Source of the DNA: Planococcus chinensis
GTDB lineage: Bacteria > Bacillota > Bacilli > Bacillales_A > Planococcaceae
Length of the DNA stretch: 64,000 nucleotides
Assembly (NCBI RefSeq): GCF_020071995.1
Contig: NZ_JABWTK010000004.1
Span: 186,001 to 250,000 of the forward strand
Direction of reading: 5' to 3'
Each line of letters starts with the position of its first letter. Within the stretch, counting starts at the first letter, position 1. Positions 9,651-20,483 of this stretch are shown here, piece by piece. A program made the translations under genes and the position numbers. The notes beneath the pieces are model-generated. The model was given only the letters and a program-made list of their open reading frames with translations, was not told the origin of the DNA and made no database searches.

Positions 9651-9693
9651 CGATTGCCAAAAGAAAAGGCGCTTTTCGCGGGCGAAAAGCCAT
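9651..9693. repeat. 43-bp hairpin-containing direct repeat, copy 2
   Basis: Second copy of the 9458-9500 element, at the far end of array A and next to the rarA terminator. The two copies bracket the five GAACGCAAATAAA-type units. Confidence 0.9.
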
Positions 9694-9724
9694 AAAAAAG
9701 GCCGTTTCCATGAGTGGAAACGGC
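9694..9724 (-). terminator. Terminator of rarA
   Basis: A perfect 10-bp stem, GCCGTTTCCA/TGGAAACGGC (9701-9710/9715-9724). On the minus strand it leads into a T6 run. Confidence 0.88.
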
Positions 9725-9731
9725 TGCCGTA

Positions 9732-11018
9732 CTATTTTTTCTTTCGGAAAGACTTTAATTTCTCGTAAATGCCGGCAAATTTCTTTTCGGAGCCGGCAAT
9801 GACGGGTTGATAGTAATCCGCCGACTTCACTTCTTTCGGCAAATAATCCTGGTCGACCCAGCCACCGAATGAGCCGAGCGGCGTGTCGTGCGGATATTTG
9901 TAGCCGCCGTGGCCGAGTTCAGCACTTCCGGCGTAATGGGTGTCTTTCAGGTGCGGCGGGATATCGCCGGTGTCGCCTTTATTGATCGCCGCAATGGCCG
10001 CGTCAATGGCTTTGTACGCCGAATTGGATTTCTCCGACAGGCACATCTCCGCGACCGCCTGAGCGAGCGGAATGCGGGCTTCCGGCAAGCCGAGGCGGTC
10101 GGCCGCCTGGCAGGCAGCGAGCACATGGGCGCCGACTTGCGGGTTGGCGAGGCCGATGTCTTCGTAGGCCATGACGAGCAAACGGCGCGTCACGGCCGTC
10201 AAATCGCCGTTTTCCAGCAGATGCGCCAAATAATACATCGCCGCATTGACGTCGCTGCCGCGCACGGATTTTTGCAGCGCCGACAGCAAATTGTAGAAAT
10301 GCGAGCCTTTTTTGTCGCCGAAGACGCCGACGCGTTTGATCATCTGTTCCACCATCTGGTCTTCGACGATGTATTTGCCGTCGCGCTCGTCTGATGCCAC
10401 CACAATGGATTCAAGCATCGTCAGCGCTTTTCGGGCGTCGCCGTTGGTGCCTTCTGCAATGCGTTCAACTTGCGCAGGGGATATTTCGATCTCGTAATTA
10501 CCGAGTCCACGCTTTTCGTCGCTCAACGCGTTTTTCAGGAGCTCGACGATGTCTTCATGCGTCAGCCGCTTTAATTGCTTGATTTCGCCGCAGCGGGAGC
10601 GGATGGCCGGGTTGACGTCGTGGAACGGGTTTTCCGTCGTAGCGCCGATCAGCACAATTGCGCCGCTTTCGACATGGGGCAAGAGGGCATCCTGCTGGAG
10701 TTTATTGAAGCGGTGGATTTCGTCCAGGAACAGCAGGACTTTGCCGGTGATGCGCGATTCGGCGACCACTTCTTCGACGTCTTTTTTGCCGGAAGTTGTG
10801 GCGTTCAACGCGATGAACGGCAGTTTCGAGGTGCCGGCGATGGCGTGGGCAATCGACGTTTTGCCGATTCCGGGGTCGCCGTACAACAGCATCGACGGCA
10901 CATGGCCGTTCTGGATCATTTTATACAACGCCGTATGCGGTCCGATAACATGTTTCTGGCCGACCACTTCGTCGACCGTCCGCGGACGCATACGGAAAGC
11001 TAAAGGTTCGTTCTGCAA
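9732..11018 (-). CDS. rarA: Replication-associated recombination protein RarA (MgsA)
   Basis: An AAA+ ATPase of the MgsA/WRNIP1 family that acts at stalled replication forks. The 428-residue protein has Walker A (GDPGIGKTS), Walker B (LLFLDEIHRF), a sensor region (GATTENPFHDV) and the C-terminal tetramerisation domain (YAGSAELGHGGYKYPHD). I place the start at TTG 11018 (MQNEPLAFRMRP): the AAGGAG site abuts the GTG at 11027, too close to serve it, but lies 7 nt from the TTG. It is divergent from cymR, as in B. subtilis, where it lies between yrvM and cymR. Confidence 0.93.
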   Translation of the reverse strand: MQNEPLAFRMRPRTVDEVVGQKHVIGPHTALYKMIQNGHVPSMLLYGDPGIGKTSIAHAIAGTSKLPFIALNATTSGKKDVEEVVAESRITGKVLLFLDEIHRFNKLQQDALLPHVESGAIVLIGATTENPFHDVNPAIRSRCGEIKQLKRLTHEDIVELLKNALSDEKRGLGNYEIEISPAQVERIAEGTNGDARKALTMLESIVVASDERDGKYIVEDQMVEQMIKRVGVFGDKKGSHFYNLLSALQKSVRGSDVNAAMYYLAHLLENGDLTAVTRRLLVMAYEDIGLANPQVGAHVLAACQAADRLGLPEARIPLAQAVAEMCLSEKSNSAYKAIDAAIAAINKGDTGDIPPHLKDTHYAGSAELGHGGYKYPHDTPLGSFGGWVDQDYLPKEVKSADYYQPVIAGSEKKFAGIYEKLKSFRKKK

Positions 11019-11050
11019 ACTAAGCACTCCTTCCGTACATTCGTTCTATC

Positions 11051-11079
11051 AGTATAGCGTTTCACGAAATAAAAGTCAT
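11051..11079 (-). promoter_or_regulatory. Candidate promoter for rarA
   Basis: On the minus strand: ATGACT (11079-11074), a 17-bp spacer, then TATACT (11056-11051). Confidence 0.4.
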
Positions 11080-11102
11080 TGCAAGTCCATTTTGCTGAGT
11101 TA

Positions 11103-11111
11103 TGATATACT
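11103..11111 (+). promoter_or_regulatory. Extended -10 promoter for cymR
   Basis: TGATATACT fits the extended TGn-TATAAT class. No good -35 lies at 17 bp, which is common for this class. Confidence 0.45.
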
Positions 11112-11151
11112 ATTTTGAAGAATAATTGGAAACTGATTCAGGGGTGTAAAG

Positions 11152-11568
11152 ATGAAAATATCAACAAAAGGCCGCTACGGCTTAACAATTATGATTGCGC
11201 TCGGCAAACAATACGGCGAAGGGCCGATTCCGCTCCGCAAAATTGCAGCGGAATACGATTTGTCCGAAGCTTATTTAGAACAGCTCGTCGGGCCGCTCCG
11301 CAATTCCGGCCTTGTGAAAAGTGTGCGCGGGGCGTACGGCGGCTATATGCTGACCCGCCATCCGAAAGAAATTTCGGCAGGCGACGTCATCCGCGTGTTG
11401 GAAGGGCCGATCCAGCCGGTTGAAGGCATCGAAGACGAAGCCCAGCCGCAGCGCGAGCTATGGGTGCGCATCCGGGACGCGGTCAAAAACGTCTTGGACA
11501 CGACCAGCATTGAAGATTTAATGAAAACGCAGGACAACGATAACGAAAACTACATGTTTTATATATAA
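11152..11568 (+). CDS. cymR: Rrf2-family cysteine metabolism repressor CymR
   Basis: A transcriptional repressor of sulfur and cysteine uptake genes, in B. subtilis acting together with CysK. The 138-residue protein has an N-terminal winged helix with the Rrf2 signature (ISTKGRYGLTIMI, then VRGAYGGYML). It lacks the three clustered cysteines of Fe-S Rrf2 proteins such as IscR, as CymR does. The C-terminal ENYMFYI matches CymR. The desulfurase gene follows after 13 bp, so sulfur sensing and sulfur mobilisation are linked in one unit. Confidence 0.94.
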   Translation: MKISTKGRYGLTIMIALGKQYGEGPIPLRKIAAEYDLSEAYLEQLVGPLRNSGLVKSVRGAYGGYMLTRHPKEISAGDVIRVLEGPIQPVEGIEDEAQPQRELWVRIRDAVKNVLDTTSIEDLMKTQDNDNENYMFYI

Positions 11569-11581
11569 GGAGTCAGTCAAA

Positions 11582-12715
11582 ATGAAACAAATCTATTTAG
11601 ACCATGCGGCCACTTCACCGATGCATCCGGAAGTGGCTGAAGTTTTTTCCCAAGCACTCGGAACCGTCTACGGCAATCCTTCAAGCATTCACGGCACCGG
11701 CCGCGTTGCGCGCAAAGCGCTGGATGAAGCGCGCCGGATCTTTGCCGGAAGCATCAACGCCAACGATCCGGAAATCGTCTTTACCAGCGGCGGGACAGAA
11801 GCCGATAATTTTGCGATTTTCGGAACGGCTGCCAAAAAGGCGGGCAAACACATCATTACGTCTACCATTGAACACCATGCCGTGCTGCATGCATGCGAAA
11901 AGCTGGAAAGCGAAGGCTACGACGTAACGTATTTGCCGGTGGACGAAAACGGCTCCGTCCGAGCAGAAGACGTGAAAAATGCGCTGCGGGACGATACAAT
12001 TCTAGTGACCATCATGCTAGGCAACAATGAAGTCGGAACTGTGCAGCCGATCGCGGAAATCGGGGAACTGCTAAAAGATACCGATGTAGTGTTCCATACC
12101 GATGCCGTGCAGGCGTATGGCGTATTGCCGATTGATGTTGAAGCTCTGCATGTGGATTTATTGTCCGTATCGGCGCATAAGCTGAACGGCCCGAAAGGTA
12201 TCGGCTTTTTGTATCAGCGAAAAGGCACTCAGCTTGCGCCGCTGCTATACGGCGGAGAGCAGGAACGGAAACGCCGCGCAGGGACTGAAAACGTACCGGC
12301 CATCATGGCATTTGCCAAAGCGGTGGAAATTTCATTGGAAACGATGGACCAGAAACAGGCGGCCTACCAAGGCTATAAAGAGATTTTCAAGAACATTCTC
12401 CGAGAGGAAGGCGTGGAATTCAAGGAAAACGGCATCAACCAAATGCCGCATGTCCTGAACCTCAGCCTGCCCGGAATCGAAATTGAATCGTTTTTGGTCA
12501 ACTTGGACCTAGCCGGCATTTCCGCATCAAGCGGCTCTGCCTGCACGGCCGGCTCGATCGACCCGTCGCATGTCCTTGTGGCGATGTACGGCGAGCGGGC
12601 GGAAGAACTGCGGAATTCGATCCGCTTCAGTTTCGGCATCGGTTTGTCCGAAGAACAAATAACGGAAGCTGCACAAAAGACAGCTCAAATCAGTAAGCGC
12701 CTCGCGCTAAAATGA
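11582..12715 (+). CDS. yrvO: Cysteine desulfurase (YrvO-type, partner of MnmA)
   Basis: A PLP enzyme that releases sulfur from cysteine as a persulfide. The 377-residue class V aminotransferase fold has the Schiff-base lysine in SVSAHKLNGPKG (about 199) and the persulfide cysteine in SSGSACTAGS (about 321). In B. subtilis the YrvO homologue feeds sulfur directly to MnmA; mnmA follows here after 15 bp, which supports that dedicated role over general Fe-S supply. An AAGGAG site precedes the ATG. Confidence 0.94.
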   Translation: MKQIYLDHAATSPMHPEVAEVFSQALGTVYGNPSSIHGTGRVARKALDEARRIFAGSINANDPEIVFTSGGTEADNFAIFGTAAKKAGKHIITSTIEHHAVLHACEKLESEGYDVTYLPVDENGSVRAEDVKNALRDDTILVTIMLGNNEVGTVQPIAEIGELLKDTDVVFHTDAVQAYGVLPIDVEALHVDLLSVSAHKLNGPKGIGFLYQRKGTQLAPLLYGGEQERKRRAGTENVPAIMAFAKAVEISLETMDQKQAAYQGYKEIFKNILREEGVEFKENGINQMPHVLNLSLPGIEIESFLVNLDLAGISASSGSACTAGSIDPSHVLVAMYGERAEELRNSIRFSFGIGLSEEQITEAAQKTAQISKRLALK

Positions 12716-12727
12716 AAAGGTGATTAG

Positions 12728-13849
<1,122 letters not shown>

Positions 13850-13863
13850 TGGGAGAGACTAGT

Positions 13864-14523
13864 ATGAATTACAACGAAATCGGCATTCAGGCCCTTCAAG
13901 AAGGCAACACCGAAGAAGCAATCAAAGCTTTTACTCAAGCAATCGAAGAAGAACCAAACAACCCGCTCGGCTATATCAACTTCGGCCATGTGCTGACGTC
14001 GATGGACGATGTGGAGCGGGCGGAGCGCTTTTTCCAAAAAGCGATCGTCCTGGATGAAACATCCGCTACCGCTTATTACGGGCTGGCGAATCTGTATTTC
14101 AATGTTGAACGCTACGCGGAAGCATTGAAATTGTATGAAAAAGCGGTCCAATATGGGCTGGAAGGCGCAGATGCTCATTTCATGATCGGCAAATGTTTCG
14201 AGAAGCTAGAACAGCCGAAATTGGCGCTTCCGTATCTTCAGCGTGCCATCGAATTGGACCCGGAAGACGCACAAGCGCGCTTAAGCTACGGCATCACGCT
14301 GGCGTCGGTGGAACTGTTTGAGTTGGCGGAACCGCATTTCCTGCAAGTGCTCGAGCAGGACCCGAACCATTCGGATGCCCATTACAACCTCGGCGTTCTG
14401 TACGCGGTGTCAACGGACCGCGTCAACGAAGCCATGTTTCACTTGAAACAGGCGTACACGCTTGATGAACGAAATGAAATGGCGCGTTATGCGTATGATA
14501 TGATCGCTTCGAAACTGCAATAA
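13864..14523 (+). CDS. yrrB: TPR-repeat protein (YrrB-like)
   Basis: A soluble protein of 219 residues made almost wholly of tetratricopeptide repeats (about six 34-residue units from residue 3, with recurring A-x-x-Y-G-L-A/P-type positions). No enzyme motif is seen. YrrB sits between mnmA and recD2 in B. subtilis, and the gene order is the same here. ATG 13864 is chosen: it follows a GGGAGAG site 14 bp after mnmA and begins at the first repeat. The partner and role are unknown; TPRs suggest a scaffold. Confidence 0.88.
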   Translation: MNYNEIGIQALQEGNTEEAIKAFTQAIEEEPNNPLGYINFGHVLTSMDDVERAERFFQKAIVLDETSATAYYGLANLYFNVERYAEALKLYEKAVQYGLEGADAHFMIGKCFEKLEQPKLALPYLQRAIELDPEDAQARLSYGITLASVELFELAEPHFLQVLEQDPNHSDAHYNLGVLYAVSTDRVNEAMFHLKQAYTLDERNEMARYAYDMIASKLQ

Positions 14524-14545
14524 TTTGTGAAAGGAGACGGCATCA

Positions 14546-17008
14546 ATGACCGGACAAATTGATTTATTCCAAGAAGAAGTGCAATTCGTATTAGGCCGTC
14601 CTGTCGTCTCGATTTTTCACAATCCCCAAAACTTGTTTTCCATCGCCAAAGTGAAAATTCAAGAAACCAACACCTCATACCCTGAAAAAGAAATTATCGT
14701 GTCGGGCTATTTTCCGAAACTGTCGCTTGAGGAACAATACCGTTTTACGGGGGCTGTGAAAAATCATCCGAAATACGGCGTGCAGTTCCAGGTCGAAACA
14801 TTCACGAAAGAAGTTCCGGAAACCGAACAGGGCATCGTCCATTACCTGTCGAGCGATATGTTCAACGGCATCGGCCGGAAGACGGCAGAGACGATCGTTA
14901 AAAAGCTTGGCAAAGACGCCATCAAAAAAATTCTGGAAGATCCGGAAGCGCTTGATGCCGTGCCCCGTTTGTCGGACGACAAGAAAGATACCATCCGTTC
15001 AACCTTGCAAATGAATTTGGGGCTGGAGCGGGTTATGATCCAATTGAACGACTGGGGTTTCGGCCCGCAAGTCGGCATGCGTATTTATCAGGCCTACCGC
15101 GAAGAAACGATCGATGTGCTGACGAAAAATCCGTACCGCTTGATTGAAGAAATTGAAGGGATCGGCTTCCAGCGTGCCGATGAGCTCGGATGGAAACTAG
15201 GGATTACCGGCAGCCATCCGGACCGCATCAAAGCGTCGATCCTGTATTTATTGAACCAGGCGTCTTTGTCTGAAGGGCATGTCTATCTGGATGCCAAAAC
15301 AATGATTCCGATGGTGAAAGAAATGCTGGAAGCGAGCCAGCGTGATGAAATTCCAATCCCGATGATTTCAAAAGCGATGATCGAACTGAATGAAGAAAGA
15401 AAAGTGGCGGGGGAAGAAACCCGGCTTTATTTGCCATCGCTGTATTATTCGGAACTGGGCATCGCCACGAAAATCGAAACCATGCTCGCTTCTCAGGCCA
15501 ACCGCGACCGTTTTCCGGCGTCCGAAGTGCGGAAAGCGCTCGGTGAAGCTGAAGAGCGGCTCGGCGTCAATTATGCGGAAACACAGGTCCAGGCCATTGA
15601 ACAAAGCATCAACTCGTCCGTCATGATTCTGACAGGCGGACCGGGTACCGGCAAGACGACCGTCGTCCGTGGACTGGTTGAAGTATATGCGGAACTCCAC
15701 GGCCTATCGCTTGACCCGAAAGACTATGCCAAGAAAAAAGAGCCGTTCCCGATCATCCTGGCGGCTCCGACCGGGCGTGCAGCCAAAAGGCTCAGCGAAT
15801 CGACAGAACTGCCGGCGATGACGATCCATCGTCTGCTCGGCTTTAACGGCCAGGAAAAAGAAGAAGAAACCGAGCGAGACATTGAAGGCCGGCTGATCAT
15901 CATCGATGAAATGTCGATGGTCGATACATGGCTCGCGCATCAATTGTTAAAAGCGGTTCCAGAAGACGCCCAGATCATTTTTGTGGGCGACCAGGACCAA
16001 TTGCCTCCGGTCGGACCGGGGCAGGTGCTGCGTGATTTGTTGGAATCAAAGCGCATTCCGACGGTCGAACTGACCGACATTTACCGCCAGACGTCCGGCT
16101 CGTCGATCATCGAGCTAGCCCACCAAATGAAAAACGGCCAGCTGCCGGCGGACATCACCGCGAAAACTGCGGACCGTTCGTTCATCAAAGCAGGTGCCGA
16201 CCAGATTCCGCAAGTGGTGGAAAAAGTGGTCAAGAGCGCACTCGCAAAAGGGCATTCGATTCGCGATGTGCAGGTGCTCGCACCGATGTACAAAGGGCCG
16301 GCCGGCATCGATGCCTTAAACCGCATGATCCAGGAAATGGTCAACCCGAACACGGACGGCAAGCGGAAAGAATTGGTGTTCGGCGATGTGACATATCGCA
16401 TCGGCGACAAGATTTTGCAGCTTGTCAACCAGCCCGAAAGCAATGTCTTTAATGGCGATATGGGTGAAGTCATCGCCATCTTGAAAGCAAAAGAAACGGT
16501 CGAGAAACAGGACCTGCTCGTCGCATCGTTCGATGGCATCGAAGTGACGTATCAGCGCTCGGATTTGAACCAGCTGACGCTCGCGTACTGCTGCTCGATC
16601 CACAAATCGCAAGGTTCGGAATTCCCGACGGTCATCATGCCGGTCGTCCGCGGCTACATGAAAATGCTGCGTCGCAATCTCCTTTACACCGGCATCACGC
16701 GCAGCAAGGATTTCCTGATCCTGTGCGGCGACCCGCAAGTGTTCCGCTACGGCGTCGAGCGGACCGATGATACGCAGCGCATGACTACGTTGAAAAGCCG
16801 TCTGCAGTTATCGGCAGCAGAACCGGAAGAAGCAGAAGAAGCTACAGTGAAAGCTTCAGCTGATGCCACAGCGGCACAAACACCCGCTCCTTCAGTTGAG
16901 AAGAAAGAGCCGAGCGGACCCGTAAGCCTGACTGCTGAAAATGCCCATCTGATCCATCCGCTGATCGGCATGGAAGGCGTCAAGCCGACTGATTTTATTG
17001 AAGCGTAA
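14546..17008 (+). CDS. recD2: RecD2-type SF1B DNA helicase
   Basis: A 5'-3' DNA helicase not associated with RecBC, implicated in replication fork repair and mismatch repair in Bacillus and Deinococcus. The 820-residue protein has the family's long N-terminal region with helix-hairpin-helix elements (FNGIGRKTAE, IEGIGFQRADE). The motor core has Walker A (LTGGPGTGKTT, about 358), Walker B (IIDEMSMVD) and a C-terminal UvrD-like GSEFPTV/YTGITR block. A poorly conserved acidic/Ala-rich linker (about 755-795) precedes the conserved tail IGMEGVKPTDF. AAGGAG precedes the ATG. Confidence 0.95.
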   Translation: MTGQIDLFQEEVQFVLGRPVVSIFHNPQNLFSIAKVKIQETNTSYPEKEIIVSGYFPKLSLEEQYRFTGAVKNHPKYGVQFQVETFTKEVPETEQGIVHYLSSDMFNGIGRKTAETIVKKLGKDAIKKILEDPEALDAVPRLSDDKKDTIRSTLQMNLGLERVMIQLNDWGFGPQVGMRIYQAYREETIDVLTKNPYRLIEEIEGIGFQRADELGWKLGITGSHPDRIKASILYLLNQASLSEGHVYLDAKTMIPMVKEMLEASQRDEIPIPMISKAMIELNEERKVAGEETRLYLPSLYYSELGIATKIETMLASQANRDRFPASEVRKALGEAEERLGVNYAETQVQAIEQSINSSVMILTGGPGTGKTTVVRGLVEVYAELHGLSLDPKDYAKKKEPFPIILAAPTGRAAKRLSESTELPAMTIHRLLGFNGQEKEEETERDIEGRLIIIDEMSMVDTWLAHQLLKAVPEDAQIIFVGDQDQLPPVGPGQVLRDLLESKRIPTVELTDIYRQTSGSSIIELAHQMKNGQLPADITAKTADRSFIKAGADQIPQVVEKVVKSALAKGHSIRDVQVLAPMYKGPAGIDALNRMIQEMVNPNTDGKRKELVFGDVTYRIGDKILQLVNQPESNVFNGDMGEVIAILKAKETVEKQDLLVASFDGIEVTYQRSDLNQLTLAYCCSIHKSQGSEFPTVIMPVVRGYMKMLRRNLLYTGITRSKDFLILCGDPQVFRYGVERTDDTQRMTTLKSRLQLSAAEPEEAEEATVKASADATAAQTPAPSVEKKEPSGPVSLTAENAHLIHPLIGMEGVKPTDFIEA

Positions 17009-17010
17009 AG

Positions 17011-17036
17011 AAGCGTCCATTGCGGGCGCTTTTTTG
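17011..17036 (+). terminator. Terminator of recD2
   Basis: AAGCGTCC (17011-17018) pairs with GGGCGCTT (17024-17031, one G-T) across a 5-nt loop and continues into T6. Confidence 0.82.
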
Positions 17037-17056
17037 TCGGAAATTTTCAGCCAGAA

Positions 17057-17147
17057 GCGTATTTCTTTTGCTGCTGGGCGTATTTTAACTTTATCTGGGC
17101 GTATTTCTGCCAAACGAAGCGTATTTTAACCTTAACCGAGCGTATTT
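17057..17147. repeat. Intergenic array with 21-bp period (array B)
   Basis: Five copies of GCGTATTT (AAATACGC on the other strand) start at 17057, 17078, 17099, 17119 and 17140: steps of 21, 21, 20 and 21 bp. Sequence between the cores is mostly unrelated. It begins 21 bp after the recD2 terminator and ends before the alaS promoter. Confidence 0.88.
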
Positions 17148-17183
17148 CAAAACTGCCGGCTGCATTCCCGAAATTCGCCGCTA

Positions 17184-17213
17184 TTGACACAGCCCTTCCT
17201 TTTTCTATATAAT
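17184..17213 (+). promoter_or_regulatory. SigA promoter of alaS leader
   Basis: Consensus TTGACA (17184-17189) and TATAAT (17208-17213) with an 18-bp spacer. Confidence 0.8.
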
Positions 17214-17227
17214 TCAATCTATAATCA

Positions 17228-17467
17228 ATAACCAACACATTGATGGAGACAGTATAAAATTCGCATCTGTTTAGAAAGAGGTTCCCAGGCTGAAAGAACC
17301 TTCGCCATGCAATTTTAGAAAGCTACTCCGGAGTGCAGCCAATCCCTGCCGTGAAGCCGCGTTAAGGCACAATGAGAGACACGGAGCCCTTTTGTCCGTG
17401 TAATTAGGGTGGTACCGCGAAATAAAGCCTTCGTCCCTTGCGCAAAGCGCAAGAGATGAGGGCTTTT
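17228..17467 (+). promoter_or_regulatory. T-box leader of alaS (tRNA-Ala sensing)
   Basis: The T-box sequence AGGGTGGTACCGCG is at 17406-17419, followed by a terminator hairpin (17424-17467, GCGC-AAA-GCGC apex) and a T run. A GCT triplet at 17322-17324, after GAAA, is the likely Ala specifier. The leader is about 270 nt from the promoter to the alaS ribosome binding site. Confidence 0.93.
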
Positions 17468-17491
17468 TATTATGTTGAAGGAGGAATACAG

Positions 17492-20125
17492 ATGAAAACC
17501 ATGAAGACGATGAAAGCTGCAGACATCAGAAGATTGTACATCGAATTTTTTAAAGAAAAAGGCCATGACCAGGAGCCGAGTGCTCCGCTTGTGCCGTTTG
17601 AAGATCCGTCGCTATTGTGGATCAACAGCGGTGTAGCAACACTGAAAAAATATTTTGACGGACGCGTGATTCCGGAAAACCCGAGAATCGTCAACGCACA
17701 AAAGTCGATCCGCACGAATGACATTGAAAATGTCGGGAAAACGGCGCGCCACCATACATTCTTTGAAATGCTCGGGAACTTCTCCATCGGCGATTACTTC
17801 AAAAAAGAAGCGATCCACTGGGCTTGGGAATTCTTGACCGACGACCGCTGGATGGGCTTCGAGCCGGAGAAATTGTCCGTCACGATCCACCCGGAAGACG
17901 AAGAAGCGTACAGCATCTGGCTGAACGAAGTCGGCGTGCCGGCTGAGCGCATCATCCGCCTGGAAGGCAACTTCTGGGATATCGGCGAAGGCCCGAGCGG
18001 ACCGAACTCCGAGATCTTCTACGACCGCGGAGAGACGTACGGCAATGATTTGAACGATCCTGAATTGTACCCGGGCGGCGAAAACGACCGTTACCTGGAA
18101 GTGTGGAACTTGGTATTCTCCCAGTTCAACCACAACCCGGACCACACGTATACACCGCTTCCGAAACAGAACATCGATACGGGCATGGGGCTTGAGCGCA
18201 TGGCTTCTGTCGTGCAGGACGTGCCGACGAACTACGATACGGATCTGTTCATGCCAATCATCAATAAAACCGAAGAAATCTCCGGCAAAAAATACGGCGA
18301 AGACGCTGAAGCGGATATGGCTTTCAAAGTGATCGCTGACCACGTCCGCACCGTTGCATTTGCAATCGGAGACGGCGCATTGCCGTCCAATGAAGGCCGC
18401 GGCTATGTGCTGAGAAGATTATTGCGCCGCGCTGTCCGTTTTGCGAAAAAATTGGGCATCGAAAAACCGTTCATGTATGAACTTGTACCGGTTGTCGGCG
18501 ACATCATGAAAGACTTCTATCCGGAAGTGAACGACAAACAGGACTTTATTATCCGCGTCATGAAACTCGAGGAAGAGCGTTTCCACGAAACGCTTCACGA
18601 CGGACTCGCAATCCTGTCGGCTGTCGTCGAACAGCAAAAAGCAGCCGGGCACAATGAAATCCCGGGCGAAGACGCATTCCGTTTGTACGATACCTACGGC
18701 TTTCCGGTTGAATTGACGGAAGAGTATGCAGAAGAAAGCGGCATGGCAATCGACCATGCAGGGTTTGAATCGGCGATGGAAGCGCAGCGCGACCGTGCAC
18801 GAAAAGCGCGCCAAAACGTCAACTCGATGCAGACGCAATCCGAAGTGCTTGGCAATATCAAAGACGAAAGCGAATTTATCGGCTATAGCCTGACTGCTGC
18901 AGAAGCTAATGTCCTGGCAATCATCAAAGACGGCGAACTGGCTGACAGCGCGCACGAAGGCGAAGAAGTGCAAGTCATTTTGGACCGCACGCCGTTTTAT
19001 GCAGAAAGCGGCGGACAGATTGCCGACCGCGGAACGCTCAGCAACGATTTGGTGCAGGCTTCTGTATTGGACGTGAAAAAAGCGCCAAATGGCCAAAACC
19101 TGCATTCAATCCGTGTTGAAACCGGCGAATTGACGAAAACCGCTGTTTTTGCCCAAGTGGACGCAAGCGAACGCCGCCATACGGTGAAAAACCATACGGC
19201 AACGCACCTTCTCCATCAGGCATTAAAAGATACATTGGGCACGCATGTCAATCAGGCAGGATCGTATGTCGGACCGGACCGTCTGCGTTTTGACTTCTCT
19301 CATTTCGGGCAAGTAACAAAAGAAGAGCTCGAGCAAATTGAACAAATTGTCAACGAAAAAGTGTGGAGCGGCATCGATGTGAAAACCGGCTACCACAATT
19401 TGCAGGAAGCAAAAGACATGGGCGCAATGGCTTTATTCGGCGAGAAATACGGCGATGTGGTCCGCGTAGTGGAAATCGGCGGCTATTCGCTTGAACTTTG
19501 CGGCGGTGTCCATGTCGTCAATACATCCGAAATCGGTGTCTTCAAGATCGTCTCAGAAAGCGGCATTGGCGCAGGCATTCGCCGCATCGAAGCCGTGACC
19601 GGCAAAGGCGCATACGAGAACTTCAAAGACAGCGAACGCACGCTTGAAGAAGCGGCAGGGCTGATGAAGTCGTCTGCTAAAGATTTGGTCCAAAAAGTGC
19701 AGACCTTCCAGCAGGACATGAAAGCTTTGCAGCGCGAAAACGAATCGCTGATGGCGAAAATTTCGAATGCACAGTCCGGGGAATTGTTGGACTCGGCGCT
19801 TCAAATTGGCGATATTACGGTTCTGTCTACAAAAGTGGAAGCAAAAGACAACAACCAGCTGCGCCAGATCATGGATGACCTGAAGCAGAAATTCGAAAAA
19901 GCGGTCATCGTACTCGGTGCAACAGACGGCGAAAAAGTTATGCTGATTGCCGGCGTCACAAAAGATCTGGCAGGCGGGAACTATCATGCCGGTCAAATCG
20001 TCAAACACGTAGCGGAACAGTGCGGAGGCAAAGGCGGCGGCCGTCCGGATATGGCAATGGCAGGCGCGAAGAACCCGGAAAAACTGGGCGCAGCGTTGGA
20101 ATCTGTCTACAACTTGTTCAAATAG
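17492..20125 (+). CDS. alaS: Alanyl-tRNA synthetase
   Basis: It charges tRNA-Ala and edits mischarged Ser/Gly. The 877-residue protein has the class II catalytic core (about 1-370), the editing domain with zinc-site motifs [11 protein letters not shown] and CGGVHV, and a C-terminal DHHA1 domain with the Gly-rich [11 protein letters not shown]. The start is ATG 17492, 9 bp after AAGGAGG; longer in-frame starts would lie inside the T-box terminator. Control is by the T-box leader upstream. Confidence 0.97.
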   Translation: MKTMKTMKAADIRRLYIEFFKEKGHDQEPSAPLVPFEDPSLLWINSGVATLKKYFDGRVIPENPRIVNAQKSIRTNDIENVGKTARHHTFFEMLGNFSIGDYFKKEAIHWAWEFLTDDRWMGFEPEKLSVTIHPEDEEAYSIWLNEVGVPAERIIRLEGNFWDIGEGPSGPNSEIFYDRGETYGNDLNDPELYPGGENDRYLEVWNLVFSQFNHNPDHTYTPLPKQNIDTGMGLERMASVVQDVPTNYDTDLFMPIINKTEEISGKKYGEDAEADMAFKVIADHVRTVAFAIGDGALPSNEGRGYVLRRLLRRAVRFAKKLGIEKPFMYELVPVVGDIMKDFYPEVNDKQDFIIRVMKLEEERFHETLHDGLAILSAVVEQQKAAGHNEIPGEDAFRLYDTYGFPVELTEEYAEESGMAIDHAGFESAMEAQRDRARKARQNVNSMQTQSEVLGNIKDESEFIGYSLTAAEANVLAIIKDGELADSAHEGEEVQVILDRTPFYAESGGQIADRGTLSNDLVQASVLDVKKAPNGQNLHSIRVETGELTKTAVFAQVDASERRHTVKNHTATHLLHQALKDTLGTHVNQAGSYVGPDRLRFDFSHFGQVTKEELEQIEQIVNEKVWSGIDVKTGYHNLQEAKDMGAMALFGEKYGDVVRVVEIGGYSLELCGGVHVVNTSEIGVFKIVSESGIGAGIRRIEAVTGKGAYENFKDSERTLEEAAGLMKSSAKDLVQKVQTFQQDMKALQRENESLMAKISNAQSGELLDSALQIGDITVLSTKVEAKDNNQLRQIMDDLKQKFEKAVIVLGATDGEKVMLIAGVTKDLAGGNYHAGQIVKHVAEQCGGKGGGRPDMAMAGAKNPEKLGAALESVYNLFK

Positions 20126-20214
20126 GTTTAATAAATGCCGGATATCGTTTATAATAAACTTCAGACAGCGAGAGCGCTCTTCTCCTATCTAGACCCGAAA
20201 GCGAGGTGCTTGTC

Positions 20215-20481
20215 GTGAGCTCATTTGATCAAACTATGAAATTCAACCCGTCTGATGAATCAATGGAGCAGGAAGTGAAGCAGGTAATGCTGCAAGTCCA
20301 TGCTGCATTGGAGGAAAAAGGGTACAACCCGAATAATCAGATTGTCGGATATTTATTATCAGGTGATCCGGCTTATATTCCTCGCCACCAGGATGCTCGA
20401 AATAAAATCCGCAAACTTGAACGGGACGAAATTCTGGAAGAGCTTGTAAAGTTTTATATCAAAAAGAATAAAGAGGACTAA
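20215..20481 (+). CDS. ireB: IreB family regulatory phosphoprotein (YrzL)
   Basis: A small cytosolic protein of 88 residues (UPF0297). In Enterococcus IreB is phosphorylated by the PASTA kinase IreK and affects cephalosporin resistance; the Bacillus homologue is YrzL. The highly conserved block [19 protein letters not shown] is present near 37-55. I choose GTG 20215 ([10 protein letters not shown]), 6 nt after GCGAGGTG, which matches homologue N-termini; the GTG at 20206 overlaps that site. ruvX begins 2 bp after the stop. A TATAAT at 20150-20155 with a poor -35 may be its promoter. Confidence 0.93.
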   Translation: MSSFDQTMKFNPSDESMEQEVKQVMLQVHAALEEKGYNPNNQIVGYLLSGDPAYIPRHQDARNKIRKLERDEILEELVKFYIKKNKED

Positions 20482-20483
20482 GC

